Origin: SFHK01 sp045538305
GTDB taxonomy: Bacteria > Bacillota > Clostridia > Christensenellales > Aristaeellaceae
Direction of reading: 5' to 3'
Assembly: GCA_045538305.1 (NCBI GenBank)
Contig: JAZSRC010000056.1
Span: 1-40,768, forward strand
Length of the DNA stretch: 40,768 bases
Positions 7,220-16,589 of the stretch are shown piece after piece (position 1 is the first letter of the stretch; the number at the start of each line of letters is the position of its first letter). The notes beneath the pieces are model-generated. The model saw only the letters and a program-made list of their open reading frames with translations, did not search any database and was not told the DNA's origin. The translations under genes were made by a program, and so were the position numbers.

Positions 7220-8098
7220 ATGGGGGAGAAGCAGCGCCGCAGAATTCTGTTTGCGATTCTTGCCGCTGCATTTTATGCATTGAACTCGCCTTTATCGAAA
7301 ATACTTATAAGCAAAATATCGGCAGCAATGATGGCGGCGTTTTTGTATCTTGGCGCCGGAATGGGCATGGCTGTTTTACAGATCATAATCAATCGGGATC
7401 ATTCTTCAGCCCGTGAGCAGAAGCTGACCAGAAAAGAGATGCCATATACAATCGGGATGGTGATTCTTGATATAGCTGCGCCGATTGCGCTGATGTTTGG
7501 AATCAATAAGACCTCTGCCGCAAATGCTTCCCTTTTGAATAATTTCGAGATTGTCGCTACCTCTTTGATCGCCTTGTTTGTCTTTGGAGAGGCGATCTCG
7601 AAGAAATTGTGGATTGGGATCGTTCTTGTAACCCTTTCGAGCATGATTCTTTCCATACAGGATATAAGCAGCTTTTCTTTCTCGGCAGGTTCCATATTTG
7701 TTATGATTGCCTGTATCTGCTGGGGTTTTGAAAACAACTGCACAAGAAAGCTCTCTTCAAAGAATCCGTTTCAAATCGTTGTGATTAAAGGAATCTTTTC
7801 AGGCCTGGGCTCTTTGATCATAGCGCTCAGCATCGGAGAAGCATTCCCGGACATGATCAGCATACTGTTTGCTCTTTTACTTGGATTTGTAGCCTATGGC
7901 CTTTCTATCGTATTCTACATATATGCACAAAGAGAGCTGGGGGCGGCAAAGACAAGCGCTTACTATGCTATCGCGCCTTTCATCGGAGTTGCACTGTCGC
8001 TTTTGATCTTTAAAGAGATTCCTTCGATCAGCTTTGTCGTCGCATTGTTGGTGATGATTGCAGGGACATATGTGGTAACATTTGCAGACAATGAATAA
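7220..8098 (+). CDS. EamA/DMT-family transporter
   Basis: This 292-residue inner-membrane protein has about ten hydrophobic helices arranged as two EamA repeats (about residues 8-142 and 152-286). This is the standard size and layout of drug/metabolite exporters. The substrate is unknown. It lies 9 bases downstream of the CsoR-like repressor and shares its promoter and operator, so its expression should rise when the repressor releases DNA. A GAGGGA ribosome site overlaps the end of the repressor gene. EamA proteins export amino acids, metabolites or toxic compounds; pairing with a CsoR-type regulator suggests export of whatever small reactive molecule or metal complex that regulator senses. 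A terminator follows at 8132. Confidence 0.85.
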   Translation: MGEKQRRRILFAILAAAFYALNSPLSKILISKISAAMMAAFLYLGAGMGMAVLQIIINRDHSSAREQKLTRKEMPYTIGMVILDIAAPIALMFGINKTSAANASLLNNFEIVATSLIALFVFGEAISKKLWIGIVLVTLSSMILSIQDISSFSFSAGSIFVMIACICWGFENNCTRKLSSKNPFQIVVIKGIFSGLGSLIIALSIGEAFPDMISILFALLLGFVAYGLSIVFYIYAQRELGAAKTSAYYAIAPFIGVALSLLIFKEIPSISFVVALLVMIAGTYVVTFADNE

Positions 8099-8131
8099 TA
8101 CGTCGACTTCTGTACTGTCAGGGATTTAACA

Positions 8132-8164
8132 AAATGGCTCAATGCTGTGAACATCGAGCCATTT
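8132..8164 (+). terminator. Rho-independent terminator
   Basis: AAATGGCTCAATG and CATCGAGCCATTT form a 13-bp stem with one mismatch, followed by TTTCTTATT. It lies 34 bases after the EamA stop. Confidence 0.75.
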
Positions 8165-8245
8165 CTTATTCGTTAGCACTGGATTCATTCGCAGAAGAAA
8201 CGATGTATGTATGCGCCTTTCCGGTTTCGTTTTCACTTGCACCTT

Positions 8246-9034
8246 TTATAAACCGAGAAGCTGCTTTTTCTTGGCGTCGAATTCCTCCTGAGTGATGATG
8301 CCGGAATCCAGCAGTTCTTTGTACTTCTTGATTTCGTCTGTAGTATGTACTTCTTCCAATGCAGCAGTAGGTGCAGGCGCACTGGCGGATTGGAGTTTTA
8401 CAAGTATGACAGAACAGATCTCTTCCCGATTCTTCACGTGATTGATTTTATATGTAAATCCGTTGCCGCGAATTTTCAGGCCTTTGAGACTCTTATTGTC
8501 AATACTCATAATATCCTTGATCAGGAACTGTTTTACAGGACGCTTTCCCTTATAAGCAGTAATATGATCCTCTTCAATTACCATTGTCTTCTTGCCGGAG
8601 GATATATACAGTACGCTAAGCAGCAATACAATACAGAACAAAGCTGCACTGACTATATATCCTTCAATACAATTCGCGGTGGTATACTCTGCATACGATG
8701 TGTATTTGAGATATTCAGAAGCGTAATAGCAGTCATATCCTTCTTCGGTAAGCATTTTTGCAATGCTTTTATCCACATCTCTGTATACGTATCCGATACC
8801 CTGATACCAATACTGTAAATGTCTGTACATAGCCCGCACGGTTTCCGGTTCTATAGTCTTATTACGAAACTTGTCCTGTGTTTGAACAATGATAGAAGCA
8901 GCATAATCCTGAGCTTCCTTATATTTGCTGTATTGAGAAAACGTCGATACAAAAGTTACAACGAAAGCAACGATAACAATAAGCCAAAGAAGTACGATTT
9001 TTTTGCTATTCTTGATTTTCTCACTGGTAATCAC
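8246..9034 (-). CDS. Membrane protein with PH-like and SHOCT domains
   Basis: This 262-residue protein of unknown function has a transmembrane helix at about residues 12-33 and an outside or linker segment of about 90 residues. A second helix lies at about 124-145, and a beta-rich segment (about 150-215) resembles bacterial PH-like (YokE/bPH) domains. The last 30 residues form a SHOCT motif, with Leu-Leu-Asp-x-Gly-Ile-Ile-Thr-x-x-Glu-Phe, a short oligomerisation module often found at protein ends. The start is GTG 9034, preceded by AGGAGG with a 7-base gap; the frame upstream to 9205 is longer but lacks a ribosome site. It is transcribed alone on the minus strand. Proteins of this layout may act in envelope stress responses, but nothing here proves it. 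Confidence 0.75.
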   Translation of the reverse strand: MITSEKIKNSKKIVLLWLIVIVAFVVTFVSTFSQYSKYKEAQDYAASIIVQTQDKFRNKTIEPETVRAMYRHLQYWYQGIGYVYRDVDKSIAKMLTEEGYDCYYASEYLKYTSYAEYTTANCIEGYIVSAALFCIVLLLSVLYISSGKKTMVIEEDHITAYKGKRPVKQFLIKDIMSIDNKSLKGLKIRGNGFTYKINHVKNREEICSVILVKLQSASAPAPTAALEEVHTTDEIKKYKELLDSGIITQEEFDAKKKQLLGL

Positions 9035-9232
9035 AACAGAACCTCCTAAAAGTATTTTACATAGAAAACCGCGTGAATTGATGCGTAAATTCATGCGCGT
9101 TTTGCCTGTATTCATAATGCGGACTATGTGAATCAGTATTTTATCATATCCGGCAAACAAAATCAAGTATGTACCGGTCGCTTTGGAGATTGTACACTTA
9201 TACAATAATGATTTAAAGTGGAAATAGATATG

Positions 9233-9264
9233 AAAAAGCCTCTTAAGCCATATAGCTTAAAAGG
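9233..9264 (-). terminator. Rho-independent terminator of aspA
   Basis: On the minus strand CCTTTTAAGC pairs with GCTTAAGAGG around a 6-base loop (9239-9264), followed by CTTTTTC (9232-9238). Confidence 0.7.
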
Positions 9265-9323
9265 TCTTAAATAAACGATTGCAGCAATCAGGTTCGCTGA
9301 ACTATACTTAGTCAGTTAAAATA

Positions 9324-10694
9324 TCAGCAGTTTTCAATGGCGGTGCGGAAAATCTCCTGAATCTCTTCCATAGGCTTTCCGAGCTTTTCGGTAGCGACAT
9401 CAAGAACGGGGCGACGATCATGCAGCGCAGTTTTAACGATGTCGGTTGCCTGCTCATAACCTATTACCGGGCAAAGCGCAGTTGCAACAGCAGTAGAATT
9501 CATAAGATTACGCATGCAGTTTTCCTTGTCGGCTTCAATTCCTTCAATGCAATACTTTTCAAAAACGCCAGACACACGCCTGAGCAGATTGATCGACTCG
9601 AACAAAGAGTGGAAAAGGATGGGTTCAAAGGCGTTCAGCTCGAGCTGACCGGCTTCAGCTGCCATACCAATGGTTACATCATTACCGGCGATTCGGAAAG
9701 CAACCTGAGACACAACCTCGGGCATTACGGGATTGATCTTACCGGGCATAATTGAGGAACCGTGCTGACGGGCAGGAAGCTTGATTTCAACAAAGCCTCC
9801 TCGCGGGCCAGAAGACATCAGGCGAAGGTCGTTGGAAATTTTGGACATGATCAGTGCGCAATTGCGGATTGCTGAAGAAACCTCTACAAAACCGTCGGGA
9901 TTCTGCGTAGCGTCGATCAGATTTTCCGCCTGTACGAAGGATTCGCCCAGCTCATACGCAAGGACATGGCAAACATTGTCAACATATTCCCTAGTGGCGT
10001 TGATGGACGTACCAATTGCGGTAGCACCCATGTTCAGTACGAGCATTTCCTTTCTGGCATGACGAATTCTGGAAACCCCGCGGGAAAGCGCGTTAGCATA
10101 TGCGGCAAACTCCTGACCGAGACGAACCGGAACCGCATCCTGCAGCTGAGTTCGTCCAAGCTTTATGATATCCTTGAATTCTTCTGCCTTGCTGTACAAT
10201 GCAGAGATCAGGCTGTCGAGGGAGAGTATGAGCTTGTTGAGCAGCTTGAGCGTAGTCAGTTTGCCTGCAGAAGGGAATACGTCGTTGGTAGACTGCGCCA
10301 TATTGACATGATCGTTCGGATGTACAATATATTCGCCTTTGCAGCCGCCCAGTATTTCGGTTGCGCGCGTAGCGATAACCTCGTTGGCATTCATATTGGC
10401 GGAAGTACCGGCTCCGCCCTGAATGGGGTCTACTATGAACTGATCTCTGAGCGAACCGTTCAGTATTTCGTTGCAGGCAGTGACAATTGCGTCGCGATAC
10501 TCAACCGGCAAAGAACCGGCTTTATAGTTTGCCATGGCAGCCGCCTTTTTGATTTCAACAAGGCTGTCGATAAACTCTGGCTGCATAAACTGGCCGGAAA
10601 GAGGGAAATTCTGCTGTGCGCGTATACTCTGCACACCATAGTATACGTCGTCGGGCAATTGTACAGGACCCAGAGAGTCTTTTTCAATACGCAT
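9324..10694 (-). CDS. aspA: Aspartate ammonia-lyase
   Basis: This 456-residue enzyme of the fumarase/aspartase superfamily should convert L-aspartate to fumarate and ammonia in the cytosol. It carries the three conserved regions: TSANMNANEV (97-106), GRTQLQDAVP (180-189), and the signature loop GSSIMPGKINPVMPE (312-326) with the catalytic Ser. The loop reads GSSIMPGK as in aspartases, and the length is typical, so aspartase is preferred over class II fumarase. ATG 10694 is the likely start: AGGAGG lies 10 bases upstream, and the ATG at 10703 nearly touches that site. It is transcribed alone and ends with its own hairpin. The divergent BtpA-like gene starts 215 bases away. In anaerobes the enzyme feeds fumarate respiration or nitrogen release. 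Confidence 0.93.
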   Translation of the reverse strand: MRIEKDSLGPVQLPDDVYYGVQSIRAQQNFPLSGQFMQPEFIDSLVEIKKAAAMANYKAGSLPVEYRDAIVTACNEILNGSLRDQFIVDPIQGGAGTSANMNANEVIATRATEILGGCKGEYIVHPNDHVNMAQSTNDVFPSAGKLTTLKLLNKLILSLDSLISALYSKAEEFKDIIKLGRTQLQDAVPVRLGQEFAAYANALSRGVSRIRHARKEMLVLNMGATAIGTSINATREYVDNVCHVLAYELGESFVQAENLIDATQNPDGFVEVSSAIRNCALIMSKISNDLRLMSSGPRGGFVEIKLPARQHGSSIMPGKINPVMPEVVSQVAFRIAGNDVTIGMAAEAGQLELNAFEPILFHSLFESINLLRRVSGVFEKYCIEGIEADKENCMRNLMNSTAVATALCPVIGYEQATDIVKTALHDRRPVLDVATEKLGKPMEEIQEIFRTAIENC

Positions 10695-10909
10695 ATATAT
10701 CATTCCTCCTGATAGTACCAATCACGAATCATAACTTGCAAATTATAACATGTGGCATATTAAAGTGCAAGTAATCTTTCATAAATGGTTGTGAAGATCT
10801 TGTTTATTCTAAAATATTGGAAACGGAAACTGCTTGCAATTCAGCATTTGGAAGAATGGTATAATACCTTCATGAAGTAAGGATACAATACGATTAAAGG
10901 AGAACGAAT

Positions 10910-11647
10910 ATGAAAACGAAATTCAAAGAATTATTTCAGGATCAGAAGCCGGTAATGGCAATGCTCCATCTGAAGGGCGATTCAAATATGACAATGCTTG
11001 AGCGTGCAAAGATGGAATCGCGCTGTTATCTGGAAAATGGGGTAGAGGCGCTGCTGGTAGAAAACTATTTCGGATCTGCTTATGATTGCGAAACGGTGCT
11101 AGCCTGGCTTCAGCAGGAATATCCCAGCGTTGTGTACGGTGTAAATATTCTTGGGGATTATAAAAAAGCATTTGAACTGGCAAATAAGTATGAAGCAAAG
11201 TTTATTCAGATTGATTCTGTTTGCGGTCACTTGAGGCCGATGCAGGATTTGAAATATCAAGAAAAGTTGAATGAACTGCGCAGCCAGTCCAATGCAGTCG
11301 TACTTGGCGGTGTGCGCTTCAAATATCAGCCGGTAAACTCGGGCAGAACGCAGGAGGAAGATCTGCTTTTGGGTATGGAAAGATGCGACGCCATTGTTGT
11401 TACCGGAGAAGGCACAGGAATCGCTACGCCCATTGGTAAGGTAGTTGAATTCAGAAAAACAATAGAAGAGTTTCCTTTGATTATGGGCGCTGGCGTAACG
11501 CCGGATACACTTTCAGAAACATGTGCCTACTGCGACGGCATGATTGTTGGAAGTTATATGAAGGATCATCATAGAGATATCGGCGACATAAATGCAAAGT
11601 ATGTTAAAGAATTCATGAAAAGAAAAAAGCAGATTCATTCATTCTGA
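10910..11647 (+). CDS. BtpA/SgcQ-family TIM-barrel protein
   Basis: This 245-residue protein of the BtpA family has a TIM barrel related to phosphoribosylanthranilate isomerase and other phosphate-binding barrels. Typical features are the N-terminal Met-Leu-His-Leu-Lys-Gly strand, VEALLVENYFGS, the GGVRFKY strand in the middle, and the C-terminal VVTGEGTGIATP and IMGAGVTPDTL phosphate-binding loops. BtpA was described as a photosystem-I biogenesis factor in cyanobacteria; in other bacteria relatives sit in sugar or nucleoside operons. Here the gene stands alone, so its substrate is unknown. AAAGGAGA precedes the ATG by 6 bases, and a TATAAT lies at 10860-10865. A terminator follows at once. 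Confidence 0.8.
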   Translation: MKTKFKELFQDQKPVMAMLHLKGDSNMTMLERAKMESRCYLENGVEALLVENYFGSAYDCETVLAWLQQEYPSVVYGVNILGDYKKAFELANKYEAKFIQIDSVCGHLRPMQDLKYQEKLNELRSQSNAVVLGGVRFKYQPVNSGRTQEEDLLLGMERCDAIVVTGEGTGIATPIGKVVEFRKTIEEFPLIMGAGVTPDTLSETCAYCDGMIVGSYMKDHHRDIGDINAKYVKEFMKRKKQIHSF

Positions 11648-11650
11648 AAG

Positions 11651-11690
11651 AATGCTGGCCCGTTTACAAAGATAGGGTCAGCATTTATAT
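11651..11690 (+). terminator. Rho-independent terminator
   Basis: AATGCTGGCCC and GGGTCAGCATT (one G-T pair) form an 11-bp stem, followed by TTATATTT, 4 bases after the BtpA-like stop. Confidence 0.75.
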
Positions 11691-11831
11691 TTCAGAACCC
11701 ATAAACCACAATACACGAAAAGGCTATAAACTCCTATTGAAGGTTTATGGATTTATGGTGGTAAGCATTATTGACATTTGGTTGCAATAATGTTAGTATC
11801 GAAAACAGAAATAAACGGTGCGGGAGGAAAT

Positions 11832-12533
11832 ATGAATACGGCTCTGTTGACGATTGACGATGTACCGTCCAAGAATACTCCAGCAATTGTAGATTATCTG
11901 AAGGAGAAAGGCATTCAGCCGATTCTGTTCGCTACAGGAGAAAATATTGAACGACATCACGAAGAAGCAATGTATGCCGTTAAAAGCGGAATACTCCTCG
12001 GTAATCACAGTTATTCCCACAGGCATTTTTCAGAAATGACGCTGAGTGAATGCATTGAGAAAATTGAAAGGTGTGAAGATGTGCTTGATAAGCTGTACGA
12101 AAAGTGCGGTTATGTACGTGCGGTCAGACCGTTTCGCTTTCCGTATGGCGATAAAGGCGGCGAAAACCGTCAGGCGATTGATATGTATTTGAGAGAAAAG
12201 CGATTTGATAAAGTGTATGACCTCGATATACCCTATGAATGGTGGAAAAATTCCAAACTGAAAACGGATATCGATACATTTTGGACATTTGATTTTGAGG
12301 AATACAAAATTGACAGGGAAAAAGGGTTTACACTTCAAAATGTATGGGATAAAATTCTTGATCCAAATCCGGAATATGGGGCGGCATTGTTCCGCGAAGG
12401 TCATAGACATATACTTCTTATGCATGCGCACGATGATACAGAGAAAATCGTGCCCTGTTACTGGAAGCTCTTTTTAGATTATCTGTTTGACAACGGAATT
12501 GTGTTCGAAGCGCCGCGATTTGTGAAAGCATAA
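11832..12533 (+). CDS. Polysaccharide deacetylase family protein (NodB-like)
   Basis: This 233-residue protein has the carbohydrate esterase 4 (NodB) fold, which removes N- or O-acetyl groups from chitin, peptidoglycan or other glycans using a metal ion. The motifs are visible: TIDDVP in place of TFDDGP with both Asp kept, HSYSH as the H-S/T-x-x-H metal pair, RFPYG, and a His near the C-terminus in LLMHAH. No signal peptide is seen, so the protein appears cytosolic, unlike most cell-wall deacetylases. GGGAGG lies directly upstream of ATG 11832; the frame is open to 11778 but without a ribosome site. It is the first gene of a likely three-gene run with the MATE and YwaF genes (gaps of 34 and 27 bases). 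Confidence 0.85.
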   Translation: MNTALLTIDDVPSKNTPAIVDYLKEKGIQPILFATGENIERHHEEAMYAVKSGILLGNHSYSHRHFSEMTLSECIEKIERCEDVLDKLYEKCGYVRAVRPFRFPYGDKGGENRQAIDMYLREKRFDKVYDLDIPYEWWKNSKLKTDIDTFWTFDFEEYKIDREKGFTLQNVWDKILDPNPEYGAALFREGHRHILLMHAHDDTEKIVPCYWKLFLDYLFDNGIVFEAPRFVKA

Positions 12534-12567
12534 ACATATTGTAATTCTGAAGAGGGGAGAATTCGGT

Positions 12568-13920
12568 TTGCAGAGCGGAATCGATATGACAACAGGAAAG
12601 CCGTTAAAGCAAATCCTTCGCTTCGCTTTTCCGATTATGCTTACATCTATTTTGCAGCAGGTTTATTCCCTTGCCGATGGTATTATTGCTGGAAGATTTT
12701 TGGGAATAAACGCTTTTTCTGCAATTACTGCGGCCGGTTTTATTGCCTGGCTTCCGCAAAATATGATTCTGGGAATTACCCATGGTTTCGGTGTTGTGCT
12801 ATCCCGCCTGTTTGGCGCGGGCTTAAGTGAAGAGTTTAAAAAGGCAAACCAGCGTTCATGCATATTGACATGCATATCGGCGCTGTTCTTTAGCGCAGTA
12901 ATACTCATATTGCTTGAAAAGCTCTTGGTAATTCTGAATTTTCCGACGGAGCTTTGGAAGGATGCTTCCGAATACTTGGTCGTAATACAGGCCGGCCTTA
13001 TATTTTTTGCCTTATTCAATTGGGCGGCATCTGCGCTTCGGGCAATGGGGGACAGTAATACACCATTTTTCGCAATGATCGTTTCCTTTGCGATCAATCT
13101 TGCGCTCGACTTTGCATTTATAAAGGTATTTGGTATGGGAGCAATCGCGCCGGCTCTTTCAACGGTAATCGGGCAGATTGTTTCATTCCTATATTGCTTG
13201 ACTGCTTTGATGATACGCAAATACAGTTTTCCCAAGAGGGCAAATTTGCGGGTCGACGGCAGTGTAAAACAGCTTTTGTATATGAGCGTGCCTCCTATGA
13301 TCCGCGATGGCGTAATTGCGGTTGGAGGACTCGCCGTCCAGAGCGTGGTAAATGAATTCGGTATCGTTGTGCTTGGCGGTATGGCAGCTGCAAACCGGTT
13401 CTTTTCCGTGATCAGTATGGCCGGAGGATGCTTTGAAGGCGCTGTTTCTACTTATGCAGGTCAGAACTTTGGCGCGGGCAATTTTGGTCGTATTCGTAAA
13501 GGGATCAAGGATACACTGGTATTATCCATGCTTTTTGCCGTTTTATCGATAGCGGTATTCTGGTTACTTGCGCCGGTCATGATACGAATCATCATCGGCC
13601 CTAATGAAACGGAGATTCTATCAATGGGTGTTTATTGGCTGCGCTGTTCGCTTCTGTTTTTACCGTTTCTGCATGCTATGTTTATCTACCGACCGGCTAT
13701 ACAGGGTATGGGTTCGTCGATAACGCCGATGATCTCCGGTTTTTCAGAGCTTGGTATGCGCCTTTTTTGCGTTTACCTGCTTACAGAGTCTATCGGTTAT
13801 ACATCTGCGTGTATTGCGGACGGTACGGGTTGGCTTTTGGCAAGCGCAGTTCTGCTGATAAGGTACATAATACTGATTGACAAATACGATCCTGCAAAAT
13901 TGATAAAAAACAGGGCATAA
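12568..13920 (+). CDS. MATE-family efflux transporter
   Basis: This 450-residue integral membrane protein has about twelve hydrophobic helices and two MatE repeats (about residues 13-175 and 235-400). The family exports drugs and other cationic compounds in exchange for Na+ or H+. The N-terminal MTTGKPLKQILRFAFPIMLTSILQQVYSLADGIIAGRFLG segment, here starting at residue 7, is typical of the clostridial NorM/DinF-like branch. TTG 12568 is chosen because GAGGGGAGA sits 8 bases before it; the ATG at 12586 has no ribosome site. The gene lies between the deacetylase and YwaF genes, in the same direction with short gaps, but no shared function is evident. Confidence 0.9.
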   Translation: MQSGIDMTTGKPLKQILRFAFPIMLTSILQQVYSLADGIIAGRFLGINAFSAITAAGFIAWLPQNMILGITHGFGVVLSRLFGAGLSEEFKKANQRSCILTCISALFFSAVILILLEKLLVILNFPTELWKDASEYLVVIQAGLIFFALFNWAASALRAMGDSNTPFFAMIVSFAINLALDFAFIKVFGMGAIAPALSTVIGQIVSFLYCLTALMIRKYSFPKRANLRVDGSVKQLLYMSVPPMIRDGVIAVGGLAVQSVVNEFGIVVLGGMAAANRFFSVISMAGGCFEGAVSTYAGQNFGAGNFGRIRKGIKDTLVLSMLFAVLSIAVFWLLAPVMIRIIIGPNETEILSMGVYWLRCSLLFLPFLHAMFIYRPAIQGMGSSITPMISGFSELGMRLFCVYLLTESIGYTSACIADGTGWLLASAVLLIRYIILIDKYDPAKLIKNRA

Positions 13921-13947
13921 AACGTCATTGACAAATAAAGGCCATTG

Positions 13948-14784
13948 ATGTACAATCCCCTTCGGCTGAGAATACAGTTATTGAAAGAAAAAATGAAAGC
14001 TGTGTTACGAATGTTTGCTGATTTTTTCGGATTTAATGGCTATACGCGTGTACCGGAAGGCTATCTCTCTTGGCAGCATCTGACATTTGTCTCATCACTG
14101 ATGGCTGTTATGGTTGCGCTGGCGGTTGTACTTGGAAAGCGAAACAGAAACAAGTCGAATAAAAAGCGTAACAAAGTTCTGATCATAGCAACCATACTGA
14201 TGGAGCTCTTCGAGATTTCAAAAATCGTGCTGAAATGTACGGTTGGCGGTAATCCTCGAGCATGGCTGCAAGAATTACCGCTTTATATGTGCAGCATACA
14301 ACTGATTACGCTTCCATTGGCTTCCTTTGCAAAGGGAAGAATCAGGGAAGCCGCCCTCGACTTTGTTTGTATGTTCGGCGTTTTGGGCGCTGTACTTGGA
14401 ACCTATGGTGCAGGTCAGAATTACGCGTGTTATCCGGTGCTTTCATTTGACAATGTCAATTCCGGTCTTACCCATTCCATAGCAGGATTTTCTTCTTTGT
14501 ATATCATGATCAGCGGCATGGCGTCTATGAAAAAGGAGAATTCCCTGATCAGCCACGGGATTATCATTGCCTTCGGCATAGTGGCTTACTGTGTCAACCT
14601 TGTTTTAGAAACAAACTATATGTTCCTTGTGCGAGGCGACGGAACACCGTACGACATTCTGTTTAACCTCGTATCCGGGAATAAAGTATTGTACCCGCTG
14701 GGCGTAATTGTGCTGTTTATATTGTATATGATTTGCTTCCGCTTTATTTTCGTAAAAGTTTTAAATCGGAAAAAAGCAAAATAA
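13948..14784 (+). CDS. YwaF/TP0381-family membrane protein
   Basis: This 278-residue protein has about seven transmembrane helices and matches the YwaF (TIGR02206, TMEM164-related) family of unknown function. Typical points are the N-terminal helix after SWQHL, the MELFEISKI helix, the LQELPLYMCSIQL motif, and the C-terminal LGVIVLFILYMICF helix. AAAGG lies 6 bases upstream of ATG 13948; a TTG at 13945 directly precedes it and is a less likely start. It is the last gene of the deacetylase/MATE/YwaF run and ends at a strong bidirectional terminator. Confidence 0.8.
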   Translation: MYNPLRLRIQLLKEKMKAVLRMFADFFGFNGYTRVPEGYLSWQHLTFVSSLMAVMVALAVVLGKRNRNKSNKKRNKVLIIATILMELFEISKIVLKCTVGGNPRAWLQELPLYMCSIQLITLPLASFAKGRIREAALDFVCMFGVLGAVLGTYGAGQNYACYPVLSFDNVNSGLTHSIAGFSSLYIMISGMASMKKENSLISHGIIIAFGIVAYCVNLVLETNYMFLVRGDGTPYDILFNLVSGNKVLYPLGVIVLFILYMICFRFIFVKVLNRKKAK

Positions 14785-14794
14785 CACCGATATT

Positions 14795-14835
14795 AAAAGA
14801 GAAACCCGTGCCCAAATGGCAAGGGTTTCTCTTTT
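14795..14835. terminator. Bidirectional Rho-independent terminator
   Basis: AAAAGAGAAACCC (14795-14807) pairs perfectly with GGGTTTCTCTTTT (14823-14835); the inner TGCC/GGCA extends the stem. A and T tracts on both sides let it serve the plus-strand YwaF gene and the minus-strand xylanase. Confidence 0.85.
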
Positions 14836-14869
14836 ATAGAAAGCATAGGAATGTTTGCGTACGATACTG

Positions 14870-16387
14870 TTATTCTGTAATCCCGGCTGTTTCCAGAACT
14901 GCGTAATATGCGTATTTCGGCCTTGCTTTTTCATCAAACAACAGCGGATATTCGTCCGAGCGCCAGCTGCGGTCATCCGTTACACCCCATAGCTGTACAG
15001 CTTCAATATGATCGGCATAATCAATGAAAATCTCAAACAGATCCTTATAGCGGTATGCCTGAATGCGTTTTTGAAGATCGCTGTTATCGGTAATTCCAAC
15101 ATCCATCTCACTGATCCGGATTTTCAGATTCTTGCCGGAGATCAATTCAAAAGCCTTTCTTACGGAAGAAGGTGCGGGGCTGTTCCCGGAATAATGCGCT
15201 TGGAAACCGTAACCGTCGATAGTACCGTCTGCAATTAAGCTGTCAAGAAGCTTGCAGATTGCTGAAAGCTTTGGTTCCATGGGTGTATTATAGTCATTGT
15301 AGTAAAGAAGCGTACCCTCAGGCGCGTATTTACGGGCATATTCAAATGCGCGATTCACAAAATCCTGCCCGACAACATTTGTCCAATTCGATTTACGCAG
15401 TACGCCGCCCGCATCTGCTACCGCCTCGTTTACCACATCCCAGGATACGATAACGCCCGGATAATTCGTTTCGGTATACTCAAAAACCTGCCTGATATAG
15501 TTTTCCATTCTTTTGAGCATAACTTCCCTGGTTACATAAGCGCCGGTGGAGGAATAGCCTTCTCTGAAAAATGCATCCGGAGTTTGCGAATGCCATACAA
15601 GCACATGCCCATGCAGCTTTAAACCGTTGTTTTTGCAGTAATCCAGCAGCGATTTTGCCCTTGTAAATGTAACGGCTACCGCTGTTTCATCGCTTTTGGC
15701 CAATGCCCTTGAGGCGGAGATATCAATAACAGCGTCCGGCTTAAACTCATTTTCATGGGTAATAATATTGAACTGCTTCGATACAAACTCCATGCGCGGC
15801 TTATCCAGCAGCTGCGTATTGTTAAGCGCGCAACCAAAATCGAAATACCCACTAAAAGTATCCTTGAGGGATGGAAGCGTGTGATCGTAAATGATGCCTG
15901 AAGGCTCAACAGAAATATCCTTTATCATAAAATCTATCGTTCCGTTCGCTACCGTTTCAACATACAGTATATAGTTGTCGTACGCAGCAGGTGTGTAAGT
16001 TCCGGAAATCACCGTCCAAACGCCGCGCTTCATCGTTGCTTTTGCGAGATTCTCATAAGATTCGATGCCAAATTTCGAATGGGCAACAGATACCATAAAC
16101 TCCGCACTGTCAACATCGTTCTGCTTTACGGCAAACGAGAACTCATATTTCTGACCCGGCGTAAGGTTGAAATCGCGTCCGGGCGAATTCCAAGCGGCTG
16201 TGCGTCCGGTAATTTTCAAAAATATCCCTGTGTTTTCCAGTTCCGCCGTGCCTGTGCTTCTCGGGTACCAGCCGTCAAAATCGTTTGAAAAATCAGACCG
16301 GTATCCCGTAAGAATTTCATCCTCCGCCAATGCGCTTACAAGGAGCATCAGAACGAGTATCAAAAGCAGCATGAATACTCTTTTCAT
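14870..16387 (-). CDS. Secreted GH10 endo-1,4-beta-xylanase with an N-terminal CBM
   Basis: This 505-residue exported enzyme should hydrolyse internal beta-1,4 bonds of xylan. Residues 1-21 are a signal peptide (cleavage after Ala before Glu-Asp). Residues about 27-163 form a beta-sandwich carbohydrate-binding module of the CBM4/9/22 type. A GH10 barrel follows from about 172 to the end. The GH10 acid/base is Glu321 in WDVVNEAV and the nucleophile is Glu427 in RISEMDV; HGHVLVWHSQTP (259-270) is the usual substrate-binding strand. AAAGG precedes the ATG. The gene is monocistronic. Together with the CE7 esterase and GH127 genes further on it points to use of arabinoxylan-like plant polymers, although only this one has an obvious signal peptide. 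Confidence 0.95.
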   Translation of the reverse strand: MKRVFMLLLILVLMLLVSALAEDEILTGYRSDFSNDFDGWYPRSTGTAELENTGIFLKITGRTAAWNSPGRDFNLTPGQKYEFSFAVKQNDVDSAEFMVSVAHSKFGIESYENLAKATMKRGVWTVISGTYTPAAYDNYILYVETVANGTIDFMIKDISVEPSGIIYDHTLPSLKDTFSGYFDFGCALNNTQLLDKPRMEFVSKQFNIITHENEFKPDAVIDISASRALAKSDETAVAVTFTRAKSLLDYCKNNGLKLHGHVLVWHSQTPDAFFREGYSSTGAYVTREVMLKRMENYIRQVFEYTETNYPGVIVSWDVVNEAVADAGGVLRKSNWTNVVGQDFVNRAFEYARKYAPEGTLLYYNDYNTPMEPKLSAICKLLDSLIADGTIDGYGFQAHYSGNSPAPSSVRKAFELISGKNLKIRISEMDVGITDNSDLQKRIQAYRYKDLFEIFIDYADHIEAVQLWGVTDDRSWRSDEYPLLFDEKARPKYAYYAVLETAGITE

Positions 16388-16509
16388 TCAAAACAACCTT
16401 TCATTTATACTACCTGTATTTTACACGAAAATGCATAGAAAGTGTTTTACAAATATGTTTCAAAATAGTCGGATAAATCCTAAAAGAAGCAGAAAACGGC
16501 AGAAAAGGC

Positions 16510-16538
16510 TTGTCTAAGCACAATAAAAGAGATATAAT
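16510..16538 (+). promoter_or_regulatory. Putative pgi promoter
   Basis: TTGTCT (16510-16515) and TATAAT (16533-16538) are separated by 17 bases, about 50 bases upstream of the pgi start. A second TATAAT lies at 16564-16569 without a matching -35. Confidence 0.5.
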
Positions 16539-16589
16539 AAAGTTTGGATAAGAATGTGACGTATAATATAGAGGGATGGTGACAATATC

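Noticed and set aside
9966..10712. 248-codon plus-strand open frame
   Set aside because: It lies entirely opposite aspA, whose motifs are unmistakable.
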